Source: Clostridiales bacterium
GTDB lineage: Bacteria > Bacillota > Clostridia > Oscillospirales > QAMX01
DNA length: 15,500 bases
Assembly: GCA_016285815.1 (NCBI GenBank)
Contig: JAEERN010000245.1
Span: forward strand, 1-15,500
Reading direction: 5' to 3'
Of this stretch, positions 1 through 6,415 are shown one piece after another. A program made the position numbers and the translations under genes. Numbering within the stretch: position 1 is the first letter of the stretch; every line of letters begins with the position of its first letter. Below the pieces are notes generated by a model, which saw only the letters and a program-made list of their open reading frames with translations, had not been told where the DNA came from and searched no databases.

Positions 1-1669
1 CGAACTCCAGCCGGCGCACGGCGAGGCTCCCTTCGGCCAGCCGGCGCGTGATCTCGGCCCGCTTGATCTTGCCGTTGAACGAGACGGGCAGCGGCTCTTC
101 GGCGAGATAGACCCGGCGGATGCGCCGGGAAAGGGGAAGGTCCGCGTTGGCGGCCTCCACGGCGGCCATGAGGCGGGCCTCGCGGAATTCGGGGAACAGG
201 CCCGCCGGCTCGAAGAGATAGCAGATCTCGGCGGTCCCGTCGGGCCGGGGCAGGCCGACGCAGCAGGCCGCCCTGACGAAGTCCGGGCGGATCTGCTCTT
301 CCACGGAGACCAGACTGACCAGCTCGCCGTCGCTGGCGTTGACCATGTCGGCGCTGCGCCCCACGAAGTAGTAGTTCCCGGCCTCGTCGGCGCGGAAGTG
401 GTCGCCGGTGCAGTACCATTCGTCCGGCCCGTGGGGGATGGCGCGGCCGTGCTCGAACCGCTCGGTGAAGCAGCTCTCGCCCCGGACCCACAGCAGCTCG
501 CCGCCCAGCTCCGGGTCGGGCCGCAGCTCATAGCGGACCGAGGGCAGGGGCCGGCCAACGCTGAGCCCCATGCGGTCGGCGGGACGGCGGCGCAGGTCGA
601 CGGAGGTGATGCCGATCTCGGTCATGCCGTAGCCATTGTGCAGGGGATAGCCGACGGCGCTGACCAGCCGCATGGTCTCGGGCCGGGGGCTGCCGCCGCC
701 GGTGATGGCGATGCTGACGCCGCGGCCCAGCAGCTTGTCCTGCACGCTTCGGAACAGCAGCGAGGAGACCTTTCGCCCCAGGGCAGGGAAGGCGTTCTGC
801 GCCCGAAGGCTCAGCCGGGCGCCTTTTTCCAGCTTTTCCAGCCGCTTGGTCTTTTTGGCCTCGCGCAGGATGCCGTCGGCCAGACTGTCCCACAGCAGGG
901 GGACGGCGAACACGTGGGTGACGTTGTGATAGCGGGCGGTGGCCAGGATCGTGTCCGGCCGAAGATCCCGGGGCAGCACGAAGGTGCGCCCGTAGAGCCC
1001 GAACCAGAGCAGGACGGCGGTCAGCCCGAAGATGTGGCAGAAGGGCAGGATGACCAGATGCTTGAGCTTTCCCTTGTAAAAGCGGCGGACGTCGGCGTTC
1101 TGGTCCAGAAGCCAGCGGGAGTTCAGGATCTGGGCGGCGATGGCCCGGCCGGAATAGCCGAAGAGCTTGATCTCGCCGGTGGTGCCCGAGGTGGGCAGGA
1201 TGATCCGGTCGCCCCAGCGCGGCGGAAGGATCTCCTCCGGCTCGGCGGCCATCAGCTCGGCCGCGTCGGCGAAGTCCGCGCCGCCGCAGTTTTCGTCGGA
1301 GAGAAAGACGCGCATGCCGGCGGTCTCGGCGCAGTGGGCCACCGTGTCCCCGCCGCAGGAGGGCACCAGTAGCAGCGGCGAGAAGCCCGCGCGGATCAGC
1401 GACCAGAACAGCACGATCCATGCGCGGCTGTTCTTCAGCCGAAGGCCCACGGGGGCCCCCTCCGGCAGGTCGGAGAACCGCCGGAGCAGGACGGACGAGA
1501 CGCGCTCGACGTCCCGCCGGCACTGGCCGTAGGTGTATTCCCGGACGTCCATGCCGTCGGACTCCTCCACGTAGACCTCGCCGGAAAAGCTGAAGGTGAT
1601 CTCGTAGATGTGCCGCAGGGAGCGCTCTCCGTCGCGCAGCTCGTTCATGACGCGATAATAGAATTTCAT
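1..1669 (-). CDS. AMP-forming acyl-CoA/acyl-ACP ligase, C-terminus cut by window edge
   Basis: Class I adenylate-forming enzyme, expected to activate a carboxylic acid (probably a fatty acid) with ATP to an acyl-adenylate and pass it to CoA or a carrier-protein thiol. The reading frame begins at ATG 1669 (MKFYYRVMNEL) and stays open for 556 codons to the edge. Visible motifs in order: the ATP P-loop TSGTTGEIK near residue 160, NGYGMTE near 345, WYCTGDHF with the adenylate-binding Asp near 420, the hinge region GRSADMVNASDGELVS near 435, and the catalytic-lysine motif PVSFNGKIKR near 530. Because the A10 lysine motif is present, probably only a few residues are missing. A purine-rich AGGAG lies about 12 bases before the start, a rather long spacing. 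The nearby acyl carrier protein and lipid genes suggest an acyl substrate, but specificity cannot be read from the sequence. Confidence 0.9.
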   Translation of the reverse strand, partial: MKFYYRVMNELRDGERSLRHIYEITFSFSGEVYVEESDGMDVREYTYGQCRRDVERVSSVLLRRFSDLPEGAPVGLRLKNSRAWIVLFWSLIRAGFSPLLLVPSCGGDTVAHCAETAGMRVFLSDENCGGADFADAAELMAAEPEEILPPRWGDRIILPTSGTTGEIKLFGYSGRAIAAQILNSRWLLDQNADVRRFYKGKLKHLVILPFCHIFGLTAVLLWFGLYGRTFVLPRDLRPDTILATARYHNVTHVFAVPLLWDSLADGILREAKKTKRLEKLEKGARLSLRAQNAFPALGRKVSSLLFRSVQDKLLGRGVSIAITGGGSPRPETMRLVSAVGYPLHNGYGMTEIGITSVDLRRRPADRMGLSVGRPLPSVRYELRPDPELGGELLWVRGESCFTERFEHGRAIPHGPDEWYCTGDHFRADEAGNYYFVGRSADMVNASDGELVSLVSVEEQIRPDFVRAACCVGLPRPDGTAEICYLFEPAGLFPEFREARLMAAVEAANADLPLSRRIRRVYLAEEPLPVSFNGKIKRAEITRRLAEGSLAVRRLEF

Positions 1670-1720
1670 CCCCGTACTCTGCTCCTGTCTGGTTTCCTCT
1701 CTCGCTGCTTCCAGCTATTT

Positions 1721-1749
1721 AGTATACCACGGCCCGGCGCGTTTGGCAA
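1721..1749 (-). promoter_or_regulatory. SigA-type promoter of the acyl ligase gene
   Basis: Read on the minus strand: -35 TTGCCA (1749-1744), a 17-base spacer, and an extended -10 TGG-TATACT (-10 at 1726-1721). Transcription would start near 1714, giving a leader of about 45 bases. The word GGGCCGTGGTAT across the spacer and -10 (1735-1724) also occurs in the promoter of the plus-strand lipid operon. Confidence 0.7.
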
Positions 1750-1798
1750 GCCGCAGCCGCGCCTTTTTGCGAAAGCCGCCGGCCGCCGGGGAAGACGG

Positions 1799-1832
1799 AA
1801 AAGCCGCCCTCTCCGGTCGGGGAGAGGGCGGC
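1799..1832 (-). terminator. Intrinsic terminator of the rubrerythrin gene
   Basis: Perfect 12-base inverted repeat (1803-1814 with 1821-1832, arm GCCGCCCTCTCC) with a 6-base loop. On the minus strand it is followed by TTTT then CCGTCTT. It lies about 33 bases after the rubrerythrin stop codon and before the ligase promoter, so it should separate the two minus-strand units. The U-tract is short, so some readthrough is possible. Confidence 0.75.
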
Positions 1833-1864
1833 GCGGTCTTTCGGCCTTCGGCGCGGCGGGGCGC

Positions 1865-2398
1865 TCAGTAGTTTTCTTTGCGGACCTCGAAATAGCTCTG
1901 CGGGTGGTTGCAGACGGGGCAGACCTCCGGCGCGGCCTTGCCGATGACCAGGTGGCCGCAGTTGCGGCATTCCCACATGACCTCGCCGGCCTTTTCGAAG
2001 ACGGCCTTCATCTCGAGGTTGTTCAGAAGGGCGCGATAGCGCTCTTCGTGGGCCTTTTCGATGGCCCCGACGCCCCGGAACTGCGCGGCCAGGGCGGGGA
2101 AGCCTTCGGCTTCGGCGTCGGCGGCGAAGCGCTCGTACATATCGGTCCACTCGTAGTTCTCGCCCGCGGCGGCCGCGGCGAGGTTCTGGGCGGTGGTGCC
2201 CAGCTCGCCCAGCGCCTTGAACCAGAGCTTGGCGTGCTCCTTCTCGTTGTTGGCGGTGGCCTCGAAGATGGCGGCGATCTGCTCGTAGCCCTCTTTTTTG
2301 GCGACAGAGGCGAAATAGGTGTACTTGTTTCTGGCCTGCGATTCGCCGGCGAAGGCGGCGGCGAGGTTTTCAGCGGTCTTGCTCCCCTTGAGATCCAT
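1865..2398 (-). CDS. rbr: Rubrerythrin
   Basis: Cytoplasmic non-haem di-iron peroxidase that reduces hydrogen peroxide in anaerobes. The 177-residue protein has the classical two-domain layout. An N-terminal ferritin-like four-helix domain carries the di-iron ligand signatures GESQARNKY (Glu19), ExxH at Glu52/His55, and EKAH at Glu114/His117. A C-terminal rubredoxin-like domain has two CxxC pairs (WECRNCGH and VCPVCNH) that would bind one iron. Length fits the classical rubrerythrin family. The ATG at 2398 follows a strong AAGGAGG site 7 bases upstream. It is a single-gene unit with its own promoter and terminator. Its promoter is divergent from the adjacent TetR gene, which may or may not regulate it. 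Identification is secure; the regulation is inferred. Confidence 0.96.
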   Translation of the reverse strand: MDLKGSKTAENLAAAFAGESQARNKYTYFASVAKKEGYEQIAAIFEATANNEKEHAKLWFKALGELGTTAQNLAAAAAGENYEWTDMYERFAADAEAEGFPALAAQFRGVGAIEKAHEERYRALLNNLEMKAVFEKAGEVMWECRNCGHLVIGKAAPEVCPVCNHPQSYFEVRKENY

Positions 2399-2440
2399 GG
2401 TTTTTTCCTCCTTTTTGGCCCTTCTGCTTTACGCCGTCGT

Positions 2441-2465
2441 CGCTTCCGCCGCTCCGGCGGAAGCG
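2441..2465 (-). promoter_or_regulatory. Perfect hairpin in the rubrerythrin 5' leader
   Basis: An 11-base perfect inverted repeat (CGCTTCCGCCG, 2441-2451 with 2455-2465) with a 3-base loop sits in the roughly 100-base leader between the predicted transcription start (about 2501) and the ribosome-binding site. Neither strand has a T-run after it, so it is not a terminator. It could stabilise the mRNA or affect translation. A weaker stem (2465-2474 with 2493-2501) lies just upstream in the transcript. Confidence 0.5.
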
Positions 2466-2507
2466 GAAAAGGGAGAGAAGGGCGAAGCGTCGTCCCTTTC
2501 CGGACAA

Positions 2508-2536
2508 ATCATACCACAAGACGGGCGTTTCGTCAA
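2508..2536 (-). promoter_or_regulatory. SigA-type promoter of rubrerythrin
   Basis: Minus strand: -35 TTGACG (2536-2531), 17-base spacer, extended -10 TGG-TATGAT (-10 at 2513-2508). Near-consensus, with a predicted start around 2501. Its -35 is 66 bases from the -35 of the divergent TetR promoter. Confidence 0.8.
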
Positions 2537-2602
2537 CCGGAAAAAGCAAAAGACGGGGCTGTTTTTCCGGAACGGGACCGGGGCGGAAAAGAAAAAACGC
2601 CC

Positions 2603-2631
2603 TTGAAATCGGTCGGATATGATGTTATAAT
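2603..2631 (+). promoter_or_regulatory. SigA-type promoter of the TetR-family regulator gene
   Basis: -35 TTGAAA (2603-2608), 17-base spacer, consensus -10 TATAAT (2626-2631) preceded by TGT, so also extended -10. Predicted start near 2638, leaving a short leader before the ribosome-binding site at 2651-2657. The word AAACGCCC touches the -35 at 2595-2602 and recurs inverted beside the rubrerythrin -35. Confidence 0.85.
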
Positions 2632-2664
2632 AGGGACGGATCCGGCTGAGAGGAGGGTTGCGCG

Positions 2665-3225
2665 TTGAAGCAGCAGATCACAAAGAACGCGATCAAAGAG
2701 TCCTTTCTCCACCTTCTGGATTCCCGAAGCTTCGACAAGGTCACGGTCAAGAGCATCGTGGAGGACTGCGGGCTGACGCGCAACACCTTTTACTACTACT
2801 ACGAGGACACCTACGACATCTTCGAGGACATCATCGACGGCGAGCTGTCCCGCCTCAGGCGCACCGAGGACGGACAGACCGACTGGAAGTCCTTCCTGAG
2901 CGGACTGGCCGGGCGCATCGCCGCCAACCAGCGCGCGGTGCTGCACGTGTACCGCTCGTCCCGCTGGCCGGAGGTCAAGGTCTATCTGGTCCGGGCGGTG
3001 GACGCGGTCATCGACGCGGACATCACCCGGCGGGCGGGCCCGGTCCCCGTGCCGGACGAGGCGCGGGAGATGATCCGCTGCGTGTGCCGCTCGGCGCTTG
3101 GCGGGCTGGCCCGGTCGTGGCTGGCGGACGGCGATCTGGAGCGGATCCGCGAGAAGATCGAGCTGGCCGACCGGCTCTTCGGCGACAGTGTGAACGCCGC
3201 CGTGGCCCGGAGCATCGGGAAATAG
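2665..3225 (+). CDS. TetR/AcrR-family transcriptional regulator
   Basis: Ligand-responsive DNA-binding repressor of 186 residues, a typical TetR size. The N-terminus (MKQQITKNAIKESFLHLL, then FDKVTVKSIVEDCGLTRNTF and YYYYEDTYDIFEDII) is the helix-turn-helix of the DhaS-like Firmicutes TetR subgroup, with recognition helix roughly at residues 33-44. The C-terminal ligand domain is helical and not diagnostic. The start is TTG at 2665: AGGAGGG at 2651-2657 is 7 bases upstream and no ATG is suitably placed. The gene has its own near-consensus promoter and is closed by a terminator before the lipid operon. Its position between the acyl ligase and the plsC operon suggests it senses a lipid or acyl compound and controls one or both. 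That is inferred from context. Confidence 0.9.
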   Translation: MKQQITKNAIKESFLHLLDSRSFDKVTVKSIVEDCGLTRNTFYYYYEDTYDIFEDIIDGELSRLRRTEDGQTDWKSFLSGLAGRIAANQRAVLHVYRSSRWPEVKVYLVRAVDAVIDADITRRAGPVPVPDEAREMIRCVCRSALGGLARSWLADGDLERIREKIELADRLFGDSVNAAVARSIGK

Positions 3226-3245
3226 CGGAGCGTTTTTGTGCACTT

Positions 3246-3291
3246 CCCCCTTTCGTGTGTGATTTTTACACAGGGAGGGGGTTTTGTTTGT
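3246..3291 (+). terminator. Intrinsic terminator after the TetR-family gene
   Basis: A C-rich arm starting at 3247 (CCCC then TTTC) pairs with an arm ending in GGGG at 3280. The inner stem is TGTGT/ACACA around a GATTTTT loop, with one G-G mismatch and two G-T wobbles. It is followed by TTTTGTTTGTTG. It begins about 20 bases after the regulator stop codon and overlaps the -35 region of the next promoter, so the lipid operon is likely transcribed separately. Confidence 0.8.
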
Positions 3292-3320
3292 TGCGGGAAA
3301 AGCCGGGGCCGTGGTATCCT
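3291..3320 (+). promoter_or_regulatory. Probable promoter of the plsC-led lipid operon
   Basis: -35 TTGCGG (3291-3296), 18-base spacer, extended -10 TGG-TATCCT (-10 at 3315-3320). The match is weaker than the other promoters here, which would suit a regulated promoter. Predicted start near 3327. GGGCCGTGGTAT at 3306-3317 is identical to a word in the acyl ligase promoter. Confidence 0.6.
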
Positions 3321-3355
3321 TAAAAAAAGATCAATGGCAGGGACGTTGCGGCGGT

Positions 3356-3943
3356 ATGTTTTGGAAGAGACTGTGGGGAAAAACGGCGGCGGATCTGATC
3401 CGGCTGTATATGCTGGCGGTGTACCGGCCCCGGAAGACGGGGTTCCGCCCGCCGGAGGGTCCGGTGATCTACGTTTCCAACCACATCAACCATCTGGACG
3501 GCATGCTGCTGCTGGCTGCGCTGAGAAAGCTGCGCCCCTGTGCGCTGGTGGCGCGGGACTGGTTCGAAAAGCCGGTCTACCGCCCCATCTGCGAGGCGGC
3601 CAACTGTCTGGCGGTGAGCCGTCAGGGCCTCGACACCTCGTGGCTCCACGCCGCGCGGGAGAAGATGGCCGCGGGCAGCAGCGTCATCATCTTCCCCGAG
3701 GGGCACACCAATCACGGCGGCGGGATGGACGCCTTCAAGCCGGGTTTCGCCATGCTGGCCGCCCTGACGGGGGCTCCGGTGGTGCCCGTCTGGCACGACA
3801 GGTGCCGCGCCTTCCACCGGACGGAGCTGCGCTTCGGCGGCGAAGAGACGGTGGGCCGGGCCATGACGGCGGCGGCGCTGGGCGCCGAGGGCGAGCGGTT
3901 CCGCGGCCTTGTGGGCGCGCTGGGAGAGGAGAAGGGCAGATGA
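3356..3943 (+). CDS. PlsC-like 1-acylglycerol-3-phosphate acyltransferase
   Basis: Member of the PlsC/LPLAT acyltransferase family, expected at the membrane to transfer an acyl group from acyl-ACP or acyl-CoA to lysophosphatidic acid or a related acceptor. The 195-residue protein shows the catalytic HX4D box as NHINHLDG (His43, Asp48), the block ARDWFEKPVYRPICEA, and the acceptor-binding FPEG at residues 113-116. The frame is open further upstream to 3284, but that region contains the promoter and terminator tail, so ATG 3356 (MFWKRLWGK) is preferred. Its Shine-Dalgarno site is poor (CAGGGA about 13 bases upstream). The stop codon overlaps the next start by four bases (ATGA), implying translational coupling. 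It heads the lipid operon. The acyl donor and true acceptor are not shown by sequence, so plsC is a family name here. Confidence 0.88.
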   Translation: MFWKRLWGKTAADLIRLYMLAVYRPRKTGFRPPEGPVIYVSNHINHLDGMLLLAALRKLRPCALVARDWFEKPVYRPICEAANCLAVSRQGLDTSWLHAAREKMAAGSSVIIFPEGHTNHGGGMDAFKPGFAMLAALTGAPVVPVWHDRCRAFHRTELRFGGEETVGRAMTAAALGAEGERFRGLVGALGEEKGR

Positions 3944-4779
3944 CCGGGCTGGCTCTGGAGGGCGGCGCCAAGTGCAGCGCCTTTACCGCCGGCGTGCTGG
4001 ACTATTTCTGGGAGAACGGCGTCCGGTTCGACGCGGCCTGCGGCGTCTCCGCGGGGGCCGGGTGTCTGGCCAACTTCAAATCGGGACAGGCCGGACGCTC
4101 GCTGGGCATCATGACCCCCGAGCGGGGGGACCGCTATATCGGTCTGCGCAGCGTGGTGGCCCACCGGGCGCTCATCAATCTGGACGCCATGGTCACCGGC
4201 TTCGGCGACATCCGGGACTTTGACTTCGACGCCTATCTGGCCGACGGGACGCGGGCGGACTTCGTGGCCGTCTGCTGTGAGACCGGCGAGGCGGAGTATC
4301 TCGCCGATGGCGGCGATCCGGACCGGCTGGTCCTGGCGGTCAAGGCCTCGTGCTCGGTGCCGGTGCTGTGCCGGCCCGTGGAGGTGGACGGGAAGCACTA
4401 TCTGGACGGGAGCGTGGCGGACTCGGTGCCCTACGCGCACCTGCTGGAGACGGGCTGCGACCGGGTCGTCGCCGTGCTGACGCGCCCTTGGGGCGCGCAC
4501 CCGACGAATTACGCCAGGATCCGCCCCCTGCTGGCCCAGCTGTACGAGAGGAGATACCCCGCGCTGTTCCGCCGCCTCATGGGGCGCGCGGAGGACTATC
4601 GCGCCTCGCTGGCCCGTCTGGCCGAGCTGGAGGCGGAGGGCGCGGTCACGGTGATCCGGCCAGCCGAGCCAGCGCCGCCGAAGTTCACCAACGACAACGC
4701 GCTGGTGCGCAGCTTTTACGCCCACGGCAGGAGCCGCGCGGCGGAGGCAATGAAGCGGACCGGAGGGATCGGAAGATGA
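3940..4779 (+). CDS. Patatin-like phospholipase (RssA/YchK type)
   Basis: Predicted serine lipase/acyl hydrolase with a Ser-Asp dyad, cutting acyl esters of phospholipids or lysolipids. The 279-residue protein has the glycine-rich oxyanion region LEGGAKCSAFTAGVLD at residues 6-21, the nucleophile elbow GVSAG with Ser37, and the catalytic Asp in LDGSVADSVP (Asp156). The usual patatin oxyanion motif is GGGxRG, and this protein has EGGAKC, a known kind of variation in bacterial relatives. No signal peptide is visible, so a cytoplasmic or inner-membrane-surface role is likely. ATG 3940 overlaps the plsC stop codon, with GGAGAGGAG upstream. It ends in a four-base overlap with the flavoprotein gene. 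Pairing an acyl hydrolase with an acyltransferase fits acyl-chain remodelling, which is inferred. Confidence 0.9.
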   Translation: MTGLALEGGAKCSAFTAGVLDYFWENGVRFDAACGVSAGAGCLANFKSGQAGRSLGIMTPERGDRYIGLRSVVAHRALINLDAMVTGFGDIRDFDFDAYLADGTRADFVAVCCETGEAEYLADGGDPDRLVLAVKASCSVPVLCRPVEVDGKHYLDGSVADSVPYAHLLETGCDRVVAVLTRPWGAHPTNYARIRPLLAQLYERRYPALFRRLMGRAEDYRASLARLAELEAEGAVTVIRPAEPAPPKFTNDNALVRSFYAHGRSRAAEAMKRTGGIGR

Positions 4780-5489
4780 AGGCGCTTTTGGTCAACGGCA
4801 GTCCCCGGGGCGAGGCCAGCAACACGCTGCGCATCTCCCGGGCCTTTGCCGGGGGGCTGGGCTGCGAGGTCCGCGAGGTCACGCTGGCCGGCGCGGGATA
4901 CGAGCCGTGCCGCGGCTGCTTCTCCTGCTGGGGGGAGACGGCCGGGACCTGCGTCCTCCGGGACGGGATGGACGAGGTCCTGGACCTGGTCCGCGGAGCG
5001 GACGTCCTGATCCAGAGCTTTCCGCTGTACTTCTGCGGCCTGCCCGCGGTGATGAAGACCTTCGTGGACCGGATGCTGCCGCTGACGCTTCCCTATCTGG
5101 GGCGGCCCATGCCGGGCGGCGGACAAAGCTTTCTGCGCCTGCGGGACGACGCGGCCATGCGGCGGAAAAAGCTGGTGCTGATCGCCGCCTGCGGCTGGGG
5201 CGAGACCGAGGGCATGTTCGCCGGGGTCCGCGCGCAGTACGACGCGATCTGCGGGCGGGGCGGCTGGACGCCGGTCTTCGTGCCCCAGGGCGAGCTTTAC
5301 GGCATCGCCGGGCTGGAGCCGCAGATCCGCCGCCATCTGGAGCGCTTCCGCGCCGCTGGCGCGGAGTTCGCCGCCGCCGGCGCCCTGTCGCCGGAGACGG
5401 CGGCGGCCCTGTCGGAGACCATGCTCCCGGCGCGGGCCTATGAAAAGATCTCGCTGGCCCGGTGGGGCGACACCGCCGGGGAACGATAA
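4776..5489 (+). CDS. Flavodoxin-like NAD(P)H oxidoreductase with a CX2CX2CX7C motif
   Basis: FMN-binding oxidoreductase of the NADPH-dependent FMN reductase/iron-sulfur flavoprotein superfamily. The 237-residue protein starts with a flavodoxin-fold strand and phosphate-binding loop, MKALLVNGSPRGEASNT (loop residues 7-16). The segment FPLYFCGLPAVMKTFVDR is typical of the flavin-binding site. Cysteines 45, 48, 51 and 59 form CX2CX2CX7C, which matches the compact CX2CX2CX4-7C cluster motif of archaeal and clostridial iron-sulfur flavoproteins. It may therefore carry a 4Fe-4S cluster, though cluster binding is unproven. It is translationally coupled to the patatin gene (ATGA overlap) and lies 31 bases before the acyl carrier protein gene. 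It may supply electrons to a neighbouring step. The substrate is unknown. Confidence 0.85.
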   Translation: MKALLVNGSPRGEASNTLRISRAFAGGLGCEVREVTLAGAGYEPCRGCFSCWGETAGTCVLRDGMDEVLDLVRGADVLIQSFPLYFCGLPAVMKTFVDRMLPLTLPYLGRPMPGGGQSFLRLRDDAAMRRKKLVLIAACGWGETEGMFAGVRAQYDAICGRGGWTPVFVPQGELYGIAGLEPQIRRHLERFRAAGAEFAAAGALSPETAAALSETMLPARAYEKISLARWGDTAGER

Positions 5490-5520
5490 ACGAAACGTCA
5501 GAAAAGAGAGGAACTTTCGC

Positions 5521-5757
5521 ATGCTGCTGGACAGACTGAAGAAGATGATGAACGAGGTCAACCCGTCGCTGAACGCGGCGGACGCCACGATGGAGACGAG
5601 ACTGGTGGAGGACATCGGTCTGGATTCGCTGAACATGATGCTGCTGGCCGTTCAGGTGGAGGACGAGTTCGGCTTCCGCTTCGACGACATGCCGGCCTTC
5701 GTCACCGTCGGCGACCTTTGCGCCTATATCGAAAGCAAGACGGGCGCGGCGCAGTGA
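5521..5757 (+). CDS. Acyl carrier protein
   Basis: Small acidic carrier that holds acyl groups as thioesters on a 4'-phosphopantetheine arm. The 78-residue protein has the four-helix ACP pattern and the attachment motif DIGLDSLNMMLL with Ser36 as the modified residue. The helix-II region VEDEFGFRFDDM is acidic, as expected for docking to acyltransferases. ATG 5521 follows GAGAGGA at a spacing of about 8 bases. It is not beside the fab genes usual for the housekeeping acpP, so it may be a dedicated carrier for this operon, working with the PlsX-like, PlsC-like and ligase proteins. It could still be the only ACP of the organism, which the window cannot decide. The gene family is certain; the symbol is left blank for that reason. 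Confidence 0.95.
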   Translation: MLLDRLKKMMNEVNPSLNAADATMETRLVEDIGLDSLNMMLLAVQVEDEFGFRFDDMPAFVTVGDLCAYIESKTGAAQ

Positions 5758-5818
5758 ACCTGCGGCCCGGCGTCCGGGAAGGGAAAAGAACGTCTTTTCG
5801 GGAGGATCGGAAAAGCGT

Positions 5819-6415
5819 ATGAAAAAACGAAAATTCGGGATCGTGCCCCAGGCGAAGGTCATCAATATCGTCGTGGCCGGCCTGGTCTTCGCCGCGGGAC
5901 TGTTCTTTCTGCTGTTCCCGGAGGAGGGAAGAGTCGCCCGGCGCTATGTGCTGGGCGTGATGTGCCTGATCATCGGCTGCGCCAAGATGCTGGGCTATTT
6001 TTCCAACGACATGTACCGGCTGGCCTTCCAGTTCGACTTTGCCATGGGGGCCTTCATGGCCATCATCGGCGGGATCATCCTGGGGGTCACGGCCCCGGCG
6101 GAGCGGCTGGTGCCCGTGCTGCTGGGCATCTATCTGATCCTGGACGCGGCCCAGAAGGTGCAGATCGCGCTGGACGCCCGGCGGTTCGGCATCGAAAAGT
6201 GGCTGCTCATCCTGATCACGGCGTCGGTGCTGACGGCGGTGTGCGTCGCGGCGGCGGTGTGCGTGTTCTATGAGTTCGCCAACGTGCAGACCGTGCTGGC
6301 CGTGGCGCTGATGGCGGACGGCTGTGAGAACGCGTGGATCACGGCGTATACGGTCCGGGTCCGCGCCACGAAGAAGAATCTTCTGGATCTGCTGGAGGAG
6401 GACAAACATGAGTGA
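5819..6415 (+). CDS. DUF308/HdeD-like integral membrane protein
   Basis: Integral membrane protein of 198 residues with about six predicted membrane-spanning segments (roughly residues 12-35, 42-62, 70-90, 95-113, 125-150 and 153-172). Basic residues are at the N-terminus (MKKRKFG) and a charged tail, LLDLLEEDKHE, at the C-terminus. The repeated pattern of paired hydrophobic helices with short loops resembles HdeD/DUF308 proteins, whose biochemical role is mostly unknown. No enzyme motif is visible. ATG 5819 has GGAGGA 12-13 bases upstream. The end overlaps the next gene by eight bases, so it is probably translated in step with the PlsX-like protein. It could help localise the lipid enzymes at the membrane, which is inference only. 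The family assignment is moderate. Confidence 0.72.
   Translation: MKKRKFGIVPQAKVINIVVAGLVFAAGLFFLLFPEEGRVARRYVLGVMCLIIGCAKMLGYFSNDMYRLAFQFDFAMGAFMAIIGGIILGVTAPAERLVPVLLGIYLILDAAQKVQIALDARRFGIEKWLLILITASVLTAVCVAAAVCVFYEFANVQTVLAVALMADGCENAWITAYTVRVRATKKNLLDLLEEDKHE

Noticed and set aside
398..1372. Plus-strand open frame opposite the acyl ligase
   Set aside because: The ligase motifs are all on the minus strand. The plus-strand translation is Ala/Gly/Gln-rich and has no family pattern or ribosome-binding site.
1610..2668. Plus-strand open frame across the ligase start, the rubrerythrin gene and both divergent promoters
   Set aside because: It covers a clear rubrerythrin gene on the other strand plus intergenic promoters and a terminator, and its product has no recognisable features.
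3284..3355. Upstream in-frame extension of the plsC-like protein
   Set aside because: The extension lies over the terminator tail and the probable promoter and adds residues not typical of the family. ATG 3356 is preferred.
5758..5818. Two small hairpins (5766-5778 and 5784-5798) between the ACP and membrane-protein genes
   Set aside because: The stems are only 5-6 bases, with no T-run after them and no clear promoter nearby. They are noted as possible mRNA processing sites but not supported as a feature.
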